Positions 23,450 to 35,046 are shown, numbered from the stretch's first letter. The stretch: 64,000 nt of DNA from Endothia cerciana (GCA_026119935.1 JALRMH010000077.1:1-64000), one strand, 5' to 3'. Program-made: numbers and translations. Notes: a model not told the origin generated them from the sequence alone.

Positions 23450-24640
23450 GCCTTATATTGCAGCAAGGTACGAAACCTTCATCAAATCTAGTATCTGCAA
23501 ATATCTAATACGTTTTAGGCTATCTTATTATCAACTCCTTCTACTGATTCTTTATAATATTTTGTCTTATCTTCTAGAAGGTTATAGCTAAGTTTAATTA
23601 TATTTTTTCGAAGTCTGCCTCTTAGCCTTATATTTCAGAACTCTAGCCTGGAAATCTATAATATTTAAATACACTACTAGACTCAGCTCTAGTAACCCTC
23701 TTAGAATAATAAGAATCCGCTTACAAACTAATATGCTGGATAAGCTAGTTTTTAAAGAAGAGACTTTTAGTAATGATTACTTATTAAGACCTTGTGATGC
23801 CTGCTCGAATAGCTATTATAGAGAGCAAATACTGTTTGAGATGCAGGGTCTGCTTAATCGCAATAAATCTGTTAAGACTTTAGAGAATTACTTCAGGAGA
23901 TTTACCTCTATATAGAATTCAGTATAAGAAAGGCAAATTCAGCTCTAAGGGCAAGAGATTATTGCAAGAGCTATATAGTTTCAAGGCTTATTTAAGCAAG
24001 CTTAAGAAGAGTACCTTTAGATCATAGCCACTGCTTATTCTCAAAACTTAATACTTATACGCTTTATAGCTTCTTATATCGAGATCCTCTGCAAATTAGG
24101 TAAAATAGGGCTTGCTTTGAAAATGCTTTATGCAGAATTTAATAATCGGCTGAATAGTCCTAGAAAGCGCCTAGAATTAATAGGTGGTTATATTTATCTC
24201 GCGAAAGCACTCTAGGCTTTCTATTATAGAAAAATAGAGCAGGAGTCGAGATGCTTATTATAAGAGGCTAGAAGAATCTACCTATAGCAACAGAATAGTC
24301 TTAATTACTATTAAGCTATATTATCACTTACTAAGACTAAAAAGCAAAATTATTTTATAGCATGCGCTAGTGCAGTAATAGTAGTATATACTTTAATCTT
24401 AGACTAGATTATATAAAAGGACTAGACCTTGCTTGATAATTTAATAGAAGCCTTTAACTTTTAGAAGATTGCTAAGGCTATTATTAAAGACTATTAGAAA
24501 AAACCTTATTATTTTAAAATACTTATACTTTATTCTTAAAGTAAGCTTATATATAACTTGAGATATAATAATACTAATAACTTAAAGCATGCTGCTGTAG
24601 TTATATTCTAGTTAATAAGTTGATAGTTCTATTTTATTTT
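23450..24640 (+). pseudogene. RIP-mutated relic of a helical-repeat (TPR-like) coding region
   Basis: Read through TAG/TAA codons on the plus strand, 23730-24600 gives helical pairs such as SYIEILCKLGKIGLALKMLY and KRLELIGGYIYLAKAL, with tandem hydrophobic/Tyr spacing like TPR units. An intact piece of 60 codons remains at 23733-23915. Stops fall where CAG/CAA would restore Gln. It lies on the same strand just after the gene ending at 23405 and may be its former C-terminal repeat domain, or a separate gene. Confidence 0.5.
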
Positions 24641-25059
24641 GTATAGAACTATTTAGTTCTAAATCTTAGAATATCTTGCAGAAAATTATAATTAGCTAAG
24701 AATATATCTTATAGATAAGGTATGTAATAAGGATGCGAATATAATAAATACTAGCTATTAACCTAAATAACTACTGACTTTAAAGATAGATAGAATATAG
24801 AAGCTATCTGTATTATATCTGTTATATTAGTAAATTCAAGACCGAAACTCGATTGCATAATAAATTATAAACAGGCTCTTTTCGTTTCTATAGAATGCTA
24901 TAGCAAGGCTGGTATATAGGAACTTTACTGCCTATCCCTCCCCTTTCCGATGCTCTCCTGCAGATCCTTTAACATTAAGAGCATTAAGAGAAATAGATTC
25001 TCATGCTATTTTAATTACTAAGCCTTTTTCTATAAGAGCTAATAAGGCAACTATTATAC
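24641..25059. other. RIP-mutated AT-rich sequence
   Basis: No frame can be followed. A less AT-rich island at 24920-24975 shows nothing recognisable. Confidence 0.4.
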
Positions 25060-25540
25060 TACAAGGTCTTCCAGCAGTTCTTACACTATCTCTCTAACTA
25101 CCTTCTAACCCTTCTTATTTATATGCAAGCTATCTTCGAAATACTACTCAAGATCCCTGTTCTGCTCTTTAGCAAGGCTCGTAAGCTTATCGAAGATATC
25201 GACTAGAATTATATCCAAACCTTTCTCCTTAAGCTTATATTCTAAATAATATATATAGTCTGCATACTACTCAGTTAGTATAGAGGACTAAATCTTACCT
25301 CTGTTTCGTTTCGTATCCTAATCTGTATAAGTAGTCTTATCAAGTAGCGATAGTATTATAAGTATAACTATTAGCTTGTCTTTAATAATATAAAGATATC
25401 TGATGATTTTCTCTAGGTTCTTTTTAAATTTATATAAGGATGTATGCTGATTATATTCCGGGATATAGGTATTATTAGCGCTTATAAGAATCATCTGTAG
25501 ATATTAGAGGATGCTACGACAGGATTTAGACAGGCGTATA
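25060..25540 (-). pseudogene. RIP-mutated GDSL (isoamyl-acetate-hydrolysing type) esterase relic
   Basis: The minus-strand frame, read through stops, shows NTYIPEYNQHTSLHKFKENL with a Leu-rich helix after it, then a central strand IVILIILSLLDKT and a C-terminal YFEDSLHINKKG, which fits the Asp-x-x-His active-site end of SGNH/GDSL esterases. The pattern agrees with fungal IAH1-like esterases. Part of it (25116-25180) is visibly homologous at the DNA level to 34176-34240, where a second relic of the same family lies. All breaks are C-to-T/G-to-A type. Confidence 0.55.
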
Positions 25541-27040
25541 TACTACACAGATTTTGCTAGTCTTTAGAACAAGTTTTAATACCTATTGCAATATTTAGGT
25601 TAAATTGTAACCAACAAGGCCCTGAATAATTACATCCTAATATCTAACTAAATATAATTTAGTACTAGACAGCAAGGAAGGTGAATTAATTCGACATACC
25701 TCTCTAGATACTACTAAGGAACGAAGTTTTCGCGGAATTATAGAACTAAGAATCCCCTAGTAGCATAACTTTGGGAACTAGTATCTATCGATCTGTTAAT
25801 CTCAGCAGCCTACAAATCCAAGCAAAAGACTTATAACACTCATGTCTCTAGATAGCACTTGAATTGAGAGCTTATATAGCAAGAATTTCAGTGCCTGAGC
25901 AAAGTGAAACAGAATTGAACTAGAAAGGAAGATTTCTTCGTGCCTGCCTTTTTGCATCCCTATCTTTATAGTAATAATTCGGTGATCTGTTATAAGATTG
26001 CAAAGCTAAGAGAGCCAGTCTTGAGCATTTGAATATAGTAAATATCAAGCTTCCTTATACAGAGCATCAACTTCGCGCAAGCGTATATCTAAAGTGTCCA
26101 GGCGAAAGACTAAATAGAATAAGAAAGGATCAGGACTGCTCGCAGAGCTTGTTGCTGCCTAGAACCAGCATATTATAAGAAGTATAAATGCAGTATATAA
26201 GTCTATAGTCTACTCTGTATCTCTTCTACCTAACAGCAAGCAAGCGCTAGAAACCTAATGTGATATATACAGCAGTAAGAAGAGCAATACACTATACTTT
26301 AGCAGATCTGTATTAGATAATCTATTATATAAGCTATTAAAAAACCTTATAATACAAAATAAGGACAGTATATACAGGCAGAGATCCTTTTCCTATTTAA
26401 ATCAGCATATATATAGACAAGTATACGGATAATATATACTAAAGGAAGACTTGAGAACGTTAGTGATGAGATAATTTTAACTCTCTTAGAGTATTTCTAT
26501 AAGACTGAAATAGTAAGATGACGACAGTCGTCGATAAGCTGCAGCGCCTTAATACCTCTCTTAATACCTCTAACCTCCTTTTATAAATATGCTAGCTTAG
26601 TCTGCACTTCCTTGCTAATCCTCTACTCTTAAGTATAGATATCTGCAGAAGACTAAGAATCTCTCTATATAGATTCTACTTTTATTATTAGGAATTATCT
26701 ATATAAGGACAATACTACTAAAATAAGATTTATATTATATTCTAGAATTATACAGATCTTATAAACTCTGCTTTTATTAGTAAGGGCTTTAAATAAATAA
26801 GAATTAGTTCTAAATATATATAATAGATTCTTTTACTAAAATTAATAATAGATAGAGTATTAATAAAAGTAGATTTAATTCTAAATATAAAAGTAGTATT
26901 TAGAAGTAAACTAAATTTTATACTTATTACTTTAAATACTTACTAAAATAAATCTATTTAATAATTAATAAAGGAGCTAAGTAGTAGATTAATATAACTC
27001 TATAATAAAGTAAGACTTTATACTATAAAGAATAGCTTAA
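25541..27040. other. RIP-mutated AT-rich block
   Basis: Dense TpA with no intact frame. At 26520 a fragment reads MTTVVDKLQRLNTSLNTSN before a TAA, a possible start of a lost gene. Nothing else can be supported. Confidence 0.4.
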
Positions 27041-27501
27041 ATTGCTAAGCTAAGTTGCTTATAATCTCTATTTGCAGCCTATTTATAGATAAGTCTATTA
27101 ATAGTTATTATAATATATCTGATCTTTTCTATATAACCTTTCTAACCCTGAGCTACGAATTTTCCTAAGACTTTATCAAGCTCTGTCGATATGTATTTAT
27201 TATTCTCGGAGAGGATATAGCACAAGATTGCAAGCAAAAGATCAGCTAATAGCTTGATCTCAGACTTTTAAAGCCCAGCTTCGCCTAAAGCATTCGCAAC
27301 CTGAAGCGCAGAAGGTTGCTCCCCAGGTATTGTGACTTGCAAAGCTTAGAGAGTTGCTTGGATGTTAAGTTGTTGAACAAATCAGGCAGGTTTAATTTGG
27401 AGTGCTAGCTTTTGCCATCGCGCCAGCGCTAGCGCCAGCGTTGTATCCGAATGGGCGACAGAATTGTAGAAGACAATATCTGGGTCTTGTGAAGGATCCA
27501 T
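27041..27501 (-). pseudogene. Relic of an unknown gene, clean 5' end and RIP-mutated 3' end
   Basis: The ATG at 27501 (minus) opens MDPSQDPDIVFYNSVAHSDT and continues LALALARWQKLALQIKPA to a stop. Another frame then reads helical sequence: EQPSALQVANALGEAGL, SEIKLLADLLLAILCYILSE and KYISTELDKVLGKFVAQG, with TAA/TAG at Gln positions. The first 250 bp have normal composition, and mutation density rises sharply below about 27250. An intron or frameshift near 27390 would be needed to join the parts. The family is not recognised. Confidence 0.45.
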
Positions 27502-28228
27502 GCTGTGAGTTGTGATTTTTTTCAAAGGCTATGACGCTCAAAAAATTTCGAGAGAATGCGGGGGCTGGTATAGAGTTGTGACTAAACTGTATTCAGCCTA
27601 GCTTGACAAAGATGATGTGCAATCTCTAGAAAGAACTGACTTAGAAGCTTTAGAAATTGATCCAAGATTATAAAATTGAAAAGGCTATATTGACAATTAG
27701 AAGAAGTATAGGCGAGGGGTTTTATATTGATCAAGGTAATTATTGCATTTGTGACGTGGCAAGTATTAAGGACATAGGGTAACACTTGCCCCCACCAAAC
27801 ATTCTTTCACCGCTTGCAGCTGAGCTTACTTCCCGCATAATGTGAAATTCATAGTCAGCCAGCCCTCTTGTATCTTAATCTATAATATTAATCCGGCAGA
27901 TTGCTTGAACATTCACTGCCCTAATTCAGAACTGATTTTCTAGAGCGGCTATTTTTTAAAAGCTTGCTTTGTTCTATTTGTTTCCAATCTCAAACAGATG
28001 GGCAGACAGGCCTTGCGGGGATATGCTGTGCAGACCTGGCCAGGTTTCGCTTAAAGCTGAGAAGCAGACAGAAGTCTAGCATTGCATATATAACTTGTTA
28101 TAGTTATCTTGTTATAACCTATCCAACCTATCCAATATTGTAGATCACGAAACAGGTCACAAAACAGGTTACACAGAACAAGCGGGGACAGACGCTAAGT
28201 TAGCAGATCCACTATTATAGAATATAGC
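27502..28228. other. Intergenic sequence
   Basis: No gene recognised. Short open frames only. Confidence 0.4.
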
Positions 28229-28390
28229 TGTAATAAGCACTGCAGTAATCCGAATGCTCTTTACATACTTCAAAGGTTTATGCTAATAAGAGTGGTGCCG
28301 AGTCAAGGCCTTGTTTATAGAACACAGCAAAAAGCTGTTCACTGCAATGCTCACTGCCTTTAGAGCTACAAAGTTAAGGACTTCAATACT
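28229..28390 (-). repeat. Truncated LTR fragment of the Ty3 family
   Basis: Begins TGTAATAAGCACTGCAGTAA, the reverse complement of the LTR 3' end seen at 9115, and stays alignable (TTTATGCTAATAAGAGTGG) for about 160 bp. The rest of the LTR is missing. Little RIP is evident here. Confidence 0.6.
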
Positions 28391-28518
28391 TAACTACAGT
28401 AGCATATCTATCTGAATACAATAATAGTCTCACTGAGCTCCTTTGGTTTTACCTGACAATAGAGTAAATCGTTCTATCGATACATAGCTACAAACTCCCT
28501 TGACTTCATTGTCGGCTG

Positions 28519-29966
28519 TCACGCAACAGACCATCTCACTGGCGGCCTTGATATCCTTCCACTTCGGGTCTTAAAGGCATCGAATTCAGATCGTGATTGC
28601 AGTTGGGTCAACTGGCGCTGAGCTTGTGCTCGGTCTTGAGTCTGCTTATCTGTGGGCGAAGTTGGTCGAGGGGGTCGGGTAACTTCTCCTTGGCACAGGG
28701 GCTTCATCCCTTGGCGCTTCGGTCTTTGTTGAATGTAGTCCGGGGCAGTGACATCAAAGTCCATGATGACAGGCTGGGATTTTGAAGCTTTCAATATTTG
28801 GGTCCGCATGTTTGAACTCCTCGGCGTGGGTTTCGACACCCTGGTCTTGCCTCGGACTGTAGAAATATTGGATTGCCTTGACCGGCGCTGACGGGAGACC
28901 TTTGGTATGGCTCTCAATGCGGCACTCTGATCATCAGTCTCTCTGACAGAGGGAAGTGGCCATGGATCCATCCTAAGCCGTTGTTGCTCGATCCACCCCA
29001 GGAGGACCTTATGCGATTGCAGAGTTCGTTCGGCAAATTCGAGACGTCTCTGAATAGCTTTCTCGCTGCGAACTGAGTGTCCAGAACCTGCTAGGTCCGT
29101 AGCACCGGCTTGTTTCTGATCATCATGCAACTTTTCCACCAGTCTGTCTCGCTTCTTCCCGAACTGCTCATAGTGGGCAAGATGGTAGTCCTGAAACTCG
29201 ATCCAAGTCTGTTGCTGGCTCTGCTGCTGCGGGTCTAACAGCAGCTGGACATGACCACCGAGTCCGTGCCTCCGCCGACGTTCGCAAACACTAGCCACAA
29301 ATATGCCGAACGAATCGTGTTGATACCGATTCCGGACACTTTGCTGAAATGCTCGAAACTTCCGCCAGTCTGCTCTTTGAGCACAAAGTACCACATCGCC
29401 TGTCGATGAGAATGATTGCCAGTACTCTATTATCGGTCGGTATTCATTCGTCGGGTTTCGCAGGGGGACATTGAGTTCTGGTGGGTAACAGGCAGGACAG
29501 CTATCGCTTTCGAGCTCCCTTCGCGCATTAGTTTCGAGCCGGCGAGATTCGTTGTCATCTTCCTCCTCGTCTGGAGGCGGTGTTATTGCCCTGTATAATC
29601 ACAGCATTAGTGTGAGAGGGGGATATAAAGGGAAGGAATAGACAAATAATAATCTCGAGCGGAGAGCTTCAGCATCGAGAGTATTTGTCATCAGCTGCTG
29701 TCCGAGACTACTGCTGTGTTAGCCTGACTTTAGGATTGCCTTCAGCTTGTTCAATTCCTTACTCTGCTTTCCGGAAAGCTATGTATTATTCGGCTTCAGA
29801 AAGCGTCTCGATGCCTGGAATCTTGATAATGCTTTCCACAGAAGGCAAGTGTTAGCACAGCTGGCGGCATTTGAGTTAGGGGGCGATTATGCTGCTTCAC
29901 GAACCTGAAGTTGTCAGACCTAGAGGTTTCGACGGTTTCAATGGGTGATTCAGTTGGAAAATCCAT
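28519..29966 (-). pseudogene. Hypothetical basic protein gene with mutated 5' exons; long intact 3' exon
   Basis: The 3' exon, 29590 to 28519 on the minus strand, is one open frame of about 357 codons. It begins AITPPPDEEEDDNESRRLET and contains ACYPPELNVPLRNPTNEY and IIEYWQSFSS, a Gln/Arg-rich helical middle, and a basic C-terminus ending TRSGRISRPPVRWSVA. Upstream, an ATG at 29966 opens MDFPTESPIETVETSRSDNF; a short GT-AG intron leads to SIIKIPGIETLSEAE and then TAA and TAG at positions where CAA/CAG would fit. A further segment MTNTLDAEALRSR joins the big exon in phase only if its donor GT is read from the present AT. The family is not recognised; the C-terminal motif resembles basic tails of transposon-associated proteins. 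The protein could still be made from an internal start such as the Met at 29394. Confidence 0.55.
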
Positions 29967-30426
29967 TGTACACAGAGTAGAAGTACAGTGATGGTGCTTG
30001 CAGTGATGGTGCTTGCAGTGATGGTAGATTGCTGTGATGGTGGATTACTGTGCGATACAAGGGATAAGAAGATTAGAGGGAGGAGATATGACAGGTGCTA
30101 GTTCACGTGCTGGAAGGGACCAGTGGGTGACTAAGCACACTAAAAGTAGCAGCTGGCCGATCCTTTGCCAAGTAATGCCCCATATACCCCTGACAATAAT
30201 TCCGCTTTTCTCAGGGGTAAAACAGCTAGTCTTACCGCCATTTCAATCATGCAGTATGGCTGGGATGACCATCCAACGAGTCTCTGCTGCCAGGGCTTCT
30301 TTTAAGCTGCTCTATGCATCAGGTATAAATATATTCTATTCCCAGCTCCTTCACAAGTGCTATATTGTCTAGCCCTTCATTGCTCAATATCTCGCCTCTT
30401 CCTACCTCTCACTATTTCGAGGCATT
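29967..30426. other. Intergenic, with a short minisatellite
   Basis: 29987-30050 carries three to four copies of GTGATGGTGCTTGCA. The rest is the presumed promoter of the kinase gene, with CTCACTATTTCGAGGCATT just before its ATG. Confidence 0.5.
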
Positions 30427-32174
30427 ATGTATGATCCTGATGTCTTCGCAGTGCTTACTGCGCATGATCAGAAGAACAAGGCGGGCAGTGCTTTCGAGCT
30501 TGAGCACAATGCGAGGTGGTTTCGCAGAGGCACTGGGGGTGTCGCTTTAGTGCCCACCATTGACAGTCGTGAGACTACGCCTGCCGAAGACTTACCGTCG
30601 GATGATGCTGATGATGCCGAAGATTGCAGCGTCAATCGTCTGATTGTGGCTTTCGATCAGCTGCTCGTACTGGACAATCTCCAAAACGGTTTACAGCTGG
30701 GCACAAACCCTATTATATCTCATATCCTCCTGGGGCACCGCGGAACAAGAGGGATCAGCAGCAAGCAGGTATACCAATATCTACGATGAGAATATATGCT
30801 ACCAATGCATAGCCTCTGCTAACCCTAATATCAGTGCAATATTACTGTGGACGAGTCTCTTCATATCTGGCTGCATGACTACGAGTCGCGACACGGCACT
30901 GCAGTTGGTCGAAATGGGCAGAACCAGACGGAGGTGCGGAATAGGGAGACGTGGATCCTGGGAGACGCACCCGGCACTCCCGATGAATTTGAAGAGACAA
31001 CGATCCACTGCAGCAGCCTTGTTATGAAGATCCAGTTTCCCAACCATGCAGCAGCATCTCCGCGCTATGTCCAAAATCTGCGAGCGTTTCTCAAGAAGTG
31101 CCAGAAAGCAGCTGAGAGAACCAATGTGGATCCTCCTGGCATTGAGGCGCTCGGCTTGGAGAGCGAGCCGGTGACCCAAGCACCTAGTGAGGTTCCGACA
31201 CCACATGAGAGGCTTATCTACTACCAGGCTGAAAAGATTGGAGAGGGAACATTTGGTCGAGTTTATAAGGTCGTTAGGGGGCGAGATGGGAAGGTTTTCG
31301 CTGCTAAGGTGTTTAGCCCTCCACCTAATAAGAACAAGAGACAAAGGGACGGACTCGACACTGTATGGCTCACCAAAGTACGCATAGAATTTACTCTCAT
31401 GAAAGACAATCCACATGTAAGTTCACTAACCCATATCCATGGACTTCAATATAATACTGATTACCGTGAAGCCGAATGTGCTACAGGTGTTTGAACTTCG
31501 GGAGACCCCAGAGCCCGCGATCATCATAGCCTTCTATCGCTCTGGAAGCATGGCCGATGCCAACTTCGAGGAGAGCAAATACGTCACTGCTTGGGGCCAG
31601 ATCCTTGACGGCCTCAGTCATCTCCATAATAAGATGATGGTCCACCGCGATCTCAAACCCGAGAACTTCTTGGTTGAGATGGAACCACTCTTCAAAGTTG
31701 TTATCGCCGATTTCGGTCTGGCCAAGATCGCAACCAACTCTACTTCGCTGAAGACTTTCTGCGGCTCGCTCAAGTACACAGCGCCCGAGGTGTTTCCTGG
31801 TCATAGTTCCGGCTATGGAACCCATGTGGATGTCTGGTCGCTAGGCGTCATTACCTTGGAATGGATCTACGGCATTCCGAAAGCCCCCCCCCGGGAACCA
31901 GCAGTCAAGCGATTGGGCTAAAAGTTGGAACAAGCTGCTCCTCGACACATTGGGGGACCAGGAAGATGAAGATAAGATTATCCAGATCTTAGTTCATATG
32001 ATTGAGACCAACCCTACTTCGAGGTGGGCTGCGAGTCAATGCTTAGCGGGTGGTCTCAAGGCTGGCGTTCTTCAAAGGAGGATGACTGATGGCTTGGTCG
32101 CTTGCGCAGGCGGCTCGGACGATCTCGACTTGACTCAGAAGGAAGGGAGGTATGAGAGAAGGACGCTGTGTTAG
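30427..32174 (+). CDS. FHA-domain Ser/Thr protein kinase, frameshifted in a C9 run
   Basis: Exons 30427-30768, 30835-31416 and 31472 onward; both introns (66 and 55 bp) are GT-AG and phase 0. Residues about 85-185 form an FHA-like phosphothreonine-binding fold: GHRGTRGISSKQ, then the LHDYESRHGTAV strand with Ser-Arg-His-Gly-Thr. The kinase domain starts near residue 245: GEGTFGRVYK (from 250), AAKVF with the ATP-binding Lys, HRDLKPEN (366), DFGLAK, TAPE in the activation segment and DVWSLGVITLE. FHA plus kinase is the layout of Rad53/Chk2-type and related fungal kinases. At 31884-31892 a C9 run shifts the frame to a TAA at 31919. With C8 the frame continues GNQQSSDWAKSWNKLLLD to a TAG at 32174. 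It is either a slip mutation or a base-calling error. The convergent C2H2 gene ends 161 bp further on. Confidence 0.75.
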
Positions 32175-32334
32175 GTATCGATATCCTCAGCGGCTACCAC
32201 ATCTAGGGATGTGTGGGGTGGAGCAGCGCCGGCGAGCATGTACTAAGAACCCCAAGCTATATATAAAATAAATTCTATTGTATATCACCAGTAATGTATA
32301 ATGACTGAACGCTAGATATAAGGAATATTGGTCT

Positions 32335-33637
32335 TTATATAATTGAATATTGGAAGGTTTGCGCACCGAGCATGCCTGTCAAACTTGGGGCTTTCCGGTA
32401 ATCTGTCAGCTCTTCGTCAGCCTTGCGCTTGACGCCCAGCCCTGCGTCGGGCGAGTATACCGGCGCCAAAGCAGATTCCTCGTGTAGGTGGCCAGGGACC
32501 TGGATAGCATGTATGCGCCAGGAGAGGTAGTCCTCAAAACACGCGGCCTTGTCGCCTTGCTGTTCGCAGAGCGGACAGGGAAGCGGGCTGGGCAACCGCC
32601 GAAAATGAGCCCGGATATGTGAGATAAGACCCCTCTGAGTGAGGAAATCGCGACAGAAAGGACAACGCTCCATAGATTGGACACCGTGTTGTGCAGAGAT
32701 ATGAGAGATATAAGTATCGATGCTAAGATTATCCATGCTGGGGCAATCCGGGCAAGTGATGCTTTTGCACTGATCAGCAAGCAAGCCGTCGACGTGATTC
32801 TCATTAATATGGCGCACAAAGCCATGGACAGAAACCTGGCTATCGCAGAGGCCGCATGTGACTTTGGTGGCAGTACTGGCCTTCGATATTGGGACAATAA
32901 GGCGCTCGGGGAAATTAGGGGCGTGCTGCTTGCCATGGATTCTTTCGACATAGTTGCTCCACTGAGATAGCGTTTGCGTAGTGGGTGGGGGCAGGCCCTG
33001 AAGCTTGCATTCAGGACACTGGAACAGAGCTGACAATGTAGCCCTGTGTACCCGTGCGTGCCTTGTCAGCTCGTTGCGCCGCGCAAAGTTCCGCCGGCAG
33101 ATGAAACAGGTAGGCCTGGTCGTCCCCTTTTCGACCGCGGCATCAAAGGCGTAGATGGGTGCATGTAGCCCTTCTTGAGTTGGAGCTGTAACCTGACGTG
33201 GGTTGGTTTTCTCCTCGCTCAGGTCTTGCTCGCTCTGGCTCTCGACAGAACCCGGCTTCCCTGCAAATTGGGTAGCCTGGCCTATCTGTTCCTCGCCTTG
33301 CTTGCATGCAGAAGCTGGAAGTGATGGACAGGCGCCACGAGAGGTCCGGGAGATCAACTCAAAGCTGCCGTCCATATAGAATATTAACCACTGCATAGCC
33401 TCGAGCGACCTGGCTTCCGCTCCTTGATCGAAAACAGTCCCCGACGCCCATAACTGCAGCAGCCTGTCTATATTCAGTCTCGAATGCTGGCCCGGGCCGT
33501 TGTAGTGCTGATAGGGATCCTCCTGCAGGCTTCGAATCCCGGTCTCGTCCTTTTCTTGCCGAAGTTGTGCGGTCTGTTTGAAATATGCTTCCCGCCGCTT
33601 CTGGAGCGCCAAGTGCTTGAAACGAGATTGCCAGTAG
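32335..33637 (-). CDS. Multi-C2H2 zinc-finger protein, 5' end unresolved
   Basis: The open frame runs from about 33637 to a stop at 32335 (about 433 codons). It starts in NYWQSRFKHLALQKRREAYF with no ATG and an in-frame TAA just upstream, so a 5' exon is missing or the splice was not found. The N-terminal third is helical and charged. One canonical finger, CFICRRNFARRNELTRHARV followed by H, begins near residue 178. Less regular Cys-Cys-His-His pairs follow: CPECKLQG, CGLCDSQVSVHGFVRHINEN, CPDCPSMDNLS with HISAQH, CPFCRDFLTQRGLISHIRAH and CPLCEQQG. A basic KRKADEEL stretch near the C-terminus may be a nuclear localisation signal. It is probably a DNA- or RNA-binding regulator; the target is unknown. 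Codon use is normal and no RIP stops are seen. Confidence 0.65.
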
Positions 33638-34129
33638 TTTAGCGTAAATTAAGCAGACAAAAGCATCTTCTCAACTCAGATCGTCAAGGCTGGTGTGTTT
33701 AGAAGTATTATCTTCACTCTGATCTCGCCAGACAATTCTCGATATATATGCAAAAATGGGAGTGGTGCTAAAAGATCAAATACAGTGGCATGCAGTCTTT
33801 CAGTGCTAATGCAGCCTTTAATACCCTTTTACGATGTGTAGTGTTTCTCTTCTTCTGGTTATCAAAAATCATCTGTTCTCAGCTAAGCTGGCGCGCTTAT
33901 TTGGTATCATAGTAGTAGAGATTTAATCTAGCCGCTCCCGACCCCTGTTTTGCTAGCAGCAGAGATTCTTGTGTGCGGGTAGCTAGATCTGCGCAATTCT
34001 TTGTCCCTAGCATTAAGCACCTGAGACACACTATAAAGAAAAAGGAGGTGGTTGAGAAGGCGGTGTGGCTGGCTAGGGTGGCCGGAAGAGGGGGGTGGCT
34101 AGAAGTTACCCCCTTTGACTTTTATAAAT
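33638..34129. other. Upstream region of the zinc-finger gene
   Basis: No gene recognised. It presumably holds the missing 5' exon and promoter of the C2H2 gene. Confidence 0.4.
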
Positions 34130-34540
34130 AGATATTATACTATCTTCTAAACTATATTCCAGCTCTTTTCATTTATACGCAAGCTATGCTTGAAATACTG
34201 CTTAAGATTCTCATTTTACTCTTTAGCAAAGCTTGCCAGCTTGTTGGATGGTTTATAACACTTGGCCATATCCATAAGAGCCTCATGCAGGTCAACTAGT
34301 ATTGTCCCGGGCACAGCTGCAGCGATATCTTGTGCGGCTTGGGAATAGGAAGCACTGCGGTCCGTTTCGCGAAGTGAGTGGCTATACTTGGGCGTATCGA
34401 GCTCTGTGGTCCGGACCTCATCCAGAGGCGGAGGTGTGATAAGAAGGACTTGGTGATGTTGTTTAGAATGAGCATAAGCGTGAGAAGAAGGAAATAGGCC
34501 CAGCAAATACGATATCATAAAGGGGGATACAAGTAGCATG
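34130..34540 (-). pseudogene. GDSL (IAH1-like) esterase relic
   Basis: The minus-strand frame 34539-34216 contains HHQVLLITPPPLDEVRTTEL and then SYSQAAQDIAAAVPGTILVD with LHEALMD. These are the central and pre-catalytic segments of fungal isoamyl-acetate-hydrolysing esterases. After a TAG-type stop the frame continues to 34150 with YFKHSLRINEKS, where the family has the DxxH active-site end; here Asp is absent. The N-terminal catalytic GDS block is not seen. Lower RIP load than the homologous relic at 25060-25540. Confidence 0.55.
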
Positions 34541-35046
34541 CAGATTACGCTAAGAGCTATCTGCAGAATAGATTTTCCTTTTCAGATTTAGATTGCGCGC
34601 TAAGAGTGTCCTTCAGGACACTCTTAACGCAGTTTACGCAAGCTATCTGCAAATACAACTAAGATAGAGCCCCAGATAGTGTCAGGGCTTATGTGCGCGC
34701 AATAGAAATGGGTGGCTCTTGCGACCTCTGGTGGCGGTCTAAGAGGGCTCCGCTCTGAAGCAGCGCCCTCGTATGATGCCAGCGTGGCCATATTGGGGTT
34801 AAGGCATTTTGATTATTAGTGGGCTATTCAGGGAATGTTGATGTTTAGTGGGCGAATTGCCAGTAGTGTAAGAAAATCCCAAGAATCTCAAGTATGCAAA
34901 AAATTCACGCTGCGAAACTAGCAGTGCATAAATAAATCAGCAAATTTGATAATACACCTAGTCTCGAGGAGCGGTGAAAATGACAGATAAAGCATATGGA
35001 TGATGAAAGTAGATCACCATATCTGCAGCAGCTAAATTGAGTTTCT
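34541..35046. other. Intergenic, with a near-perfect hairpin
   Basis: No gene recognised. A 12-bp inverted repeat with a 2-bp loop lies at 34601-34626. Confidence 0.45.
34601..34626. repeat. Perfect inverted repeat (hairpin)
   Basis: Arms TAAGAGTGTCCT and AGGACACTCTTA are separated by TC. No T-run or neighbouring gene end suggests a role. Confidence 0.7.

Noticed and set aside
30799..31416. Minus-strand open frame of 205 codons
   Set aside because: Antisense to the FHA and kinase exons, without recognisable features.
34601..34626. Hairpin as a bacterial-type terminator
   Set aside because: The sequence is fungal nuclear DNA, no gene ends there and no T-run follows.
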